Below are positions 25,708-30,226 of a DNA stretch of 30,226 bases, in pieces. A program made the translations under genes and the position numbers. This DNA comes from JBECKQ01 sp040235375. GTDB lineage: Bacteria; Planctomycetota; Phycisphaerae; UBA1845. The notes under the pieces were generated by a model, which was not told the DNA's origin, searched no databases, and saw only the letters and a program-made list of their open reading frames with translations. Where the stretch lies: NCBI GenBank assembly GCA_040235375.1, contig JBECKQ010000059.1:1-30226 (forward strand), in the 5' to 3' direction. Numbering within the stretch: position 1 is the first letter of the stretch; every line of letters starts with the position of its first letter.

Positions 25708-28700
25708 ATCCCTCCCGCCTGTTCATCAATCGCCCGGTAATGACCAGCCTGGTCATGGTGGCCATCGTAACGTTCGGCGCGATGGCCTATCGCAACCTGC
25801 CGGTCAGCGATCTGCCGAACGTCGACTTCCCGGTGATCCAGGTCACCGCAGGTCTGCCGGGCGCGAGCCCTGAGACAATGGCTTCCTCAGTCGCGACGCC
25901 GCTCGAGCGCGAGTTCTCGACGATCGCCGGGCTCGATTCGATGAACTCGAAGAGCTACCAGGGCTCGACGCAGATTACGCTCCAGTTCGATCTCGATCGT
26001 AACATCGACGCCGCGGCCCAGGACGTTCAGGCGGCAATCTCCCGCGCTGCGCGGCTGCTGCCGCCGGAGATGCCCTCGCCGCCGTCGTACCAGAAGGTCA
26101 ACCCGGCCGACCAGCCGATTCTGTACCTGTCGCTCACCTCGACCACGTTGCCGCTCTACACCCTCGACGACTACGCCGAAACCATGATGGCCCGGCGCTT
26201 CTCGATGGTCAGCGGCGTGGCCCAGGTCATGGTGTACGGCTCGCAGAAGTACGCCGTCCGCGTGCAGGTGAATCCCGATCAACTCGCCGCCCTCGGCATC
26301 GGCATCGACCAGGTCGCCGACGCCGTCCAGCAGGCCAACGTCAATCTGCCGACCGGCAACCTCAACGGCCGCAACGAGGCTTACACCATCGAGGCCAACG
26401 GCCAGCTTACCGACGCCGCCCAGTACCGCCCGATCATCGTGGCTTATCGCAACGGCAATCCCGTGCGGCTCGATCGCATCGGCCGCGTCATCAACAGCAC
26501 GGAAAACGACAAGACGGCGGCGTGGTACGTCGACAAAAACTCGATCGTGCTCGCCGTGCAGCGGCAGCCGGGGACGAACACCGTCAAGGTGGTCGATGCG
26601 ATTCGCACGCTTCTGCCCAACATGCGCAAGCAGTTGCCGGCTTCCGTCGCCATCACCGTGCTCTATGACCGCTCGGAGATGATTCGCGCCTCAGTCCACG
26701 ACGTGAAGTTCACGCTCGTCCTGACGTTGGCCCTCGTGGTGATGGTGATTTTCCTCTTCCTGCGCAACGCCCGCGTGACGCTCATCCCGTCGGTCGCCAT
26801 GCCCTTGTCCATCATCGGCACGTTCGCCGTCATGTACCTGCTGGGCTTCAGCCTCGATAACCTGTCCCTGATGGCGCTCACCCTCTCCGTAGGGTTCGTT
26901 GTCGACGACGCCATCGTCGTGCTCGAGAACATCGTGCGGCACATCGAGCACGGCGAGAAGGTCATGGCCGCCGCGCTGCAGGGTTCGCGAGAGATCTTCT
27001 TCACCGTCATCTCGATGACGCTCGCGCTGACCGCGGTGTTCATCCCCGTGCTCTTCATGCCGGGCATCCTCGGCCGCCTGCTGCGCGAGTTCGCCGTCAC
27101 GATCGGTACGGCCATTCTCGTGTCCGGCTTCGTCTCGCTGACGCTGACGCCGATGCTTTCGAGCCGGTTTCTCAAGCCTGCCGGCGAAGTGCACCATGGC
27201 CGAATGTACGCGTACTCCGAGCGCGTTTTCGACTGGATGTTGACCGTCTACAAGGTGGGCCTGCACTGGGTGCTGCGCCATCGCCTGACGATCCTGCTCG
27301 GCTCGGCCGGTGTGTTGGCCGCCACCTTCTACCTGTACGTCGTGATTCCGAAGGGCTTTCTGCCGAGCGAGGACCAGTCGCGCATCTTCGCTCAGACCGA
27401 AGCCGCCGAGGGTACGTCGTTCGACTCCATGGTCCAGCATCAGCGGGAGGTGGCCAACATCATCCAGGCCGACCCGCGCGTCGAGTCCTTCTTCTCCAGC
27501 GTCGGCGCCCGGGGTTCGAGTGCCGCGGCGCCCAACACGGGCATCCTGTTCATTCGCCTCGTTCCGCCGTCGCAGCGCACCGCGTCGGTGGACCAGATCA
27601 TCCAGCAACTGCGGCCGAAGCTCGCCGAGATTCCCGGGATTCAGGTCTACATGCAGAACCTGCCGCCGATCCGTCTCGGCGGCCAGCTCACCAAGAGCCA
27701 GTATCAATACACCTTGCAGGGCGCCGACACGCGGGAACTTTACCGCAGCGTGCCCACGCTCGTCGAGCGTATGCGCAAGCTGCCCGGCTTCCAGGACGTC
27801 ACGACCGACCTGCAACTAAAGAACCCGCAGATCAACGTGAAGATCGACCGCGACAAGCTCGCCACGCTGGGCATCACGCCCGAGCAGGTCGAGCTCGCCC
27901 TCGGCAGCGCCTACGGCAATCGGCAGGTCTCCACCATCTACGCCGCCAACAATGAGTACGAGGTGATCCTTGAGGTCGAGCCGCGCTTCCAGGCGCAGCC
28001 CGCCAGCCTGCCGCTGCTGCACGTCCGCTCGTCCTCCGGCGAGCTTGTGCCGCTGGATACGATCGCGACGATTACGCGCGGCGTCGGACCGCTATCGGTC
28101 AATCACCAGGGGCAGTTGCCGGCCGTCACCGTCTCGTTCAACCTTGCCCCCGGCTACTCGCTCGGGCCGGCGGTCGAGCGGGTCGAGAAGCTTGCCGGCG
28201 AGGTGCTGCCGCCGACGATCGTCGCCAGCTTCCAGGGCACCGCCCAGGTGTTCCAGGCGTCGCAGACCGGCCTCGAGACGTTGCTCGTCCTCGCCATCCT
28301 CGTCATCTACATGGTGCTCGGCATCCTCTACGAGAGCTTCATTCACCCGATCACGATTCTGACCGCGTTGCCATTCGCCGGCTTCGGGGCGCTGCTCACG
28401 CTGCTGGTGTTCGGGATCGACCTGAACCTCTATGCGTTCGTGGGCATCATCATGCTGATCGGCCTGGTGAAGAAGAACGGCATCATGATGATCGACTTCG
28501 CCCTCGACGCGCAGCGCCAACAGTCGCTGCCGGCCGCGGAGGCGATCTTCCAGGCGTGCGTCGTCCGCTTCCGTCCGATCATGATGACCACGATGGCCGC
28601 GCTGATGGGCACGCTGCCGATCGCGCTGGGCTGGGGCGCCGGCGCCGAGTCGCGCCGTCCGCTCGGCGTGGCCGTCGTCGGCGGTCTGTTGTTTTCGCAA

Positions 28701-28856
28701 TCGCTGACGCTCTTCGTCACCCCGGTGTTCTTCCTGTACCTGGAACGCGTGCGCGAGTTTGCTTCGTCGCGCGCTCACCGCCGACATCACGCTCTGCCCG
28801 TACCGCCGGTCGAAACGCCGCCGAGCGGCGTCTTCCGCCCCGCAACCGATTCCTGA
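25704..28856 (+). CDS. RND family efflux permease (AcrB/MdtBC-like, HAE1 type)
   Basis: This 1050-residue inner-membrane proton antiporter is full length for HAE1-type RND pumps. It opens MNPSRLFINRPVMTSLVMVA with the first membrane helix. The large porter loop starts near residue 35. The proton-relay aspartates are D401-D402 in VGFVVDDAIVVLEN in helix 4, and the second half carries the matching lysine-containing helix GLVKKNGIMMIDFALD near 924-939. Both halves show the internal duplication of the family. Sequence texture (SDLPNVDFPVIQVTAGLPGA) is closest to the MdtB/MdtC/MuxB group. Exported substrates are unknown; drugs, bile-like compounds or solvents are typical. No outer-membrane factor of the TolC type follows, so the channel must be encoded elsewhere. 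Confidence 0.95.
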   Translation: MNPSRLFINRPVMTSLVMVAIVTFGAMAYRNLPVSDLPNVDFPVIQVTAGLPGASPETMASSVATPLEREFSTIAGLDSMNSKSYQGSTQITLQFDLDRNIDAAAQDVQAAISRAARLLPPEMPSPPSYQKVNPADQPILYLSLTSTTLPLYTLDDYAETMMARRFSMVSGVAQVMVYGSQKYAVRVQVNPDQLAALGIGIDQVADAVQQANVNLPTGNLNGRNEAYTIEANGQLTDAAQYRPIIVAYRNGNPVRLDRIGRVINSTENDKTAAWYVDKNSIVLAVQRQPGTNTVKVVDAIRTLLPNMRKQLPASVAITVLYDRSEMIRASVHDVKFTLVLTLALVVMVIFLFLRNARVTLIPSVAMPLSIIGTFAVMYLLGFSLDNLSLMALTLSVGFVVDDAIVVLENIVRHIEHGEKVMAAALQGSREIFFTVISMTLALTAVFIPVLFMPGILGRLLREFAVTIGTAILVSGFVSLTLTPMLSSRFLKPAGEVHHGRMYAYSERVFDWMLTVYKVGLHWVLRHRLTILLGSAGVLAATFYLYVVIPKGFLPSEDQSRIFAQTEAAEGTSFDSMVQHQREVANIIQADPRVESFFSSVGARGSSAAAPNTGILFIRLVPPSQRTASVDQIIQQLRPKLAEIPGIQVYMQNLPPIRLGGQLTKSQYQYTLQGADTRELYRSVPTLVERMRKLPGFQDVTTDLQLKNPQINVKIDRDKLATLGITPEQVELALGSAYGNRQVSTIYAANNEYEVILEVEPRFQAQPASLPLLHVRSSSGELVPLDTIATITRGVGPLSVNHQGQLPAVTVSFNLAPGYSLGPAVERVEKLAGEVLPPTIVASFQGTAQVFQASQTGLETLLVLAILVIYMVLGILYESFIHPITILTALPFAGFGALLTLLVFGIDLNLYAFVGIIMLIGLVKKNGIMMIDFALDAQRQQSLPAAEAIFQACVVRFRPIMMTTMAALMGTLPIALGWGAGAESRRPLGVAVVGGLLFSQSLTLFVTPVFFLYLERVREFASSRAHRRHHALPVPPVETPPSGVFRPATDS

Positions 28857-28995
28857 CGGCGGTTGCCACACAGTGCCATCCGTTGCATGCCTGGTCAGAT
28901 GAGTGACGTCTCAGCAAGCCCGCTGGACAAGCTGGTACGTGGAGGACACGCAGGTTATATTCGCAGAATCGGTTGCGGATCGTGTTTCGCCGAGG

Positions 28996-29466
28996 ATGCA
29001 GAGAGAAGGCAGACTCGTGCGCCGGAAACGAAGAGTCATCCGGGCTGTCGTCGCCGTGGCTTGTGCATTGTTCGGCCTCGGCATCCTCGGCGCTGAAGCC
29101 TACCGATACGCCAACTCCCCCTGGGGCATCGCCTCGCCATCTCCCTGGCCTGCTTACGGCACAACATTGAAGTCCGATGTGTGCTACTTCCAGGTGTACT
29201 ATCTTCCAGCCAAGGCCGGCATTGTGCTCTGCCACCCGTACAACCCTTTCCGTCAGGATCCTGACGTCCTGGTCGGCGTCGATCAGCCGTTCATGACGCT
29301 CCAGCTTTGGAAACGCCCGCTTGGCGTGGCGATGGGATGCATCCGCTCCTCTATCCGATACTCCTGCTGCCCTATCCGTTGCTCGTGTTTGTTCGGTTCG
29401 TTGGGAGCCGCCGGAGCCGGATCCGGTTTCCGGCCGGCGCCGGCCAGTCCTGCGGCTATGACCTGA
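28996..29466 (+). CDS. Hypothetical membrane protein, probable N-terminal part of a frameshifted gene
   Basis: Read as it stands, this is 156 residues starting MQREGRLVRRKRRVIRAVV, with a basic N-terminus, a membrane helix at about residues 16-36 and a short extracytoplasmic segment rich in Tyr and Pro (SPWGIASPSPWPAYG). From about residue 115 the translation becomes cysteine- and serine-rich and unlike a normal protein. At the same point, another frame gives a clean hydrophobic helix and zinc ribbon. The layout helix, soluble segment, helix, CGYDL ribbon is common in planctomycete proteins, so the authentic product probably shifts into the next entry's frame near 29334. The ATG at 28996 has GAGG directly before it, which is too close for a normal site. 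A GTG at 28903 is an alternative. Confidence 0.5.
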   Translation: MQREGRLVRRKRRVIRAVVAVACALFGLGILGAEAYRYANSPWGIASPSPWPAYGTTLKSDVCYFQVYYLPAKAGIVLCHPYNPFRQDPDVLVGVDQPFMTLQLWKRPLGVAMGCIRSSIRYSCCPIRCSCLFGSLGAAGAGSGFRPAPASPAAMT

Positions 29467-30226
29467 AAGGAAGCGCGAGTGGATCGTGTCCCGAATGCGG
29501 CAGCGAGTCGGCAGCGGAGGTGCGGCCGCAGTCGATCCCTGCGAAGCTTCGCTCGCTGCCATGGAAGAGAATCGGCATCTGCGTGGTTGCGTTGCTGATC
29601 GGATCGGCGGCGTGGTACGCGTTTGAGTCACATCGCGACACTGTCGCGCATCGCATCAACCCGGACGCCGAGCCGCTCGCGGAGTTTCAGCGGGTGTTGC
29701 CGATGGTTGCGTCGGGCGAGATCCAGGATCGCCAGACCTTGGACGCATTCGGGGCGCTGGCGGCGAATCATTGCGAAGTCCGCAAGTGGATGACGGCTGC
29801 CTACGCGAGCCTTCCGGGCGACCAGCAGTACACACTCATGCACTGCGTTCTCCGGACGGCACCGAAACAAACGTTTGAAGAACTCGCGCCGATGCTCGTG
29901 ATCGCGATCAACAACGGCCAGCGTGCCATTGCCGCGGTCAAGGCACTTCGGTACTACGACTTGCCTGATCGCAGAGAGATCCTCCAGCGCGTCATCGGTG
30001 CCACGGGCGAATACGAAGTTCAGGCTGCGCTCAGCGTCTACCTCGACGTGTACGGCGTCGCGGGCATCAAGGAAGCCCTGGACAAGCTACTCGAAGGAAA
30101 TCGCCGGGATGCCATCGGCGCGATTCTCATGAGCAGGGTCGAGGGTCCATTGCGGGATCGGGCGTTGCAGGCGGTCAACAACTGCCTTTCCGACGGCAGG
30201 TATTCGCTGGACGCGTTCTACGAACT
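29337..30226 (+). CDS. Membrane protein with planctomycete-type zinc ribbon and repeat-like helical domain, cut by right edge
   Basis: From the ATG at 29337 the frame is open for 296 codons to the window edge. It begins with a hydrophobic helix (MHPLLYPILLLPYPLLVFV). A zinc ribbon follows with the planctomycete-type motif CGYDLKGSASGSCPECG at residues 39-55. Next comes a second membrane helix (RIGICVVALLIGSAAWYAF, near 75-93) and a long helical region from about 105. Blocks such as QRAIAAVKALRYYDLPDRRE and YEVQAALSVYLDVYGVAGIK look like degenerate HEAT-type repeats. Function is unknown. It is probably the downstream part of the gene that begins at 28996, joined through one missing base, although independent translation from 29337 cannot be excluded. 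No ribosome site is evident before 29337, which favours the single-gene reading. Confidence 0.65.
   Translation, partial: MHPLLYPILLLPYPLLVFVRFVGSRRSRIRFPAGAGQSCGYDLKGSASGSCPECGSESAAEVRPQSIPAKLRSLPWKRIGICVVALLIGSAAWYAFESHRDTVAHRINPDAEPLAEFQRVLPMVASGEIQDRQTLDAFGALAANHCEVRKWMTAAYASLPGDQQYTLMHCVLRTAPKQTFEELAPMLVIAINNGQRAIAAVKALRYYDLPDRREILQRVIGATGEYEVQAALSVYLDVYGVAGIKEALDKLLEGNRRDAIGAILMSRVEGPLRDRALQAVNNCLSDGRYSLDAFYE

Noticed and set aside
26691..27815. Minus-strand open frame of 374 codons opposite the RND permease
   Set aside because: It is a His/Arg/Asp-rich translation with no domains, antisense to a complete and well-conserved permease.

Overview
The window is GC-rich, densely coded bacterial DNA, most likely from a member of the Planctomycetota. 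The clearest pointer is the cysteine-rich motif CGYDLKGSASGSCPECG encoded near the right edge, a signature common in planctomycete membrane proteins. A DUF6941 protein, paired bactofilins, heptamer microrepeats at gene ends and multihaem cytochromes fit that placement, but no rRNA or marker gene confirms it. No tRNA, rRNA, CRISPR array, insertion sequence or phage gene was found.

Layout. 1-4184 (minus strand): an HD-GYP response regulator cut by the left edge, a family 2 glycosyltransferase, two bactofilins (one with an N-terminal zinc ribbon) and a DUF6941 protein. 4402-11762: central carbon and redox genes, namely sucC without sucD, a cytidylate-kinase-like protein (minus), a long non-coding stretch, a 1200-residue pyruvate:ferredoxin oxidoreductase and a dihydroorotate-dehydrogenase-like flavoprotein. 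11829-14860: a divergent pair, a Cys/Met-metabolism PLP enzyme (minus) and threonine synthase (plus). 15052-15279: a small SEC-C protein.

15590-22968 is the most interesting region, a membrane electron-transfer cluster. A nonahaem cytochrome c is fused to a Rieske iron-sulfur protein. It is followed by a full-length cytochrome b and a NapC/NirT-like protein with ten haem-binding motifs, and then by a convergent paralogue of the latter. Both ten-haem proteins start their haem series with a CX3CH motif. The four genes could form a quinol-oxidising bc-type complex in which multihaem cytochromes replace a conventional cytochrome c1. That is an inference from domain content and gene order.

23149-28856: a DUF971 protein, then a TetR regulator with a good -10 box and an inverted repeat, translationally coupled by 4-bp overlaps to an RND membrane-fusion lipoprotein and an RND permease. 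28996-30226: a probable planctomycete membrane protein that reads in two overlapping frames, consistent with a one-base frameshift, and runs off the right edge.
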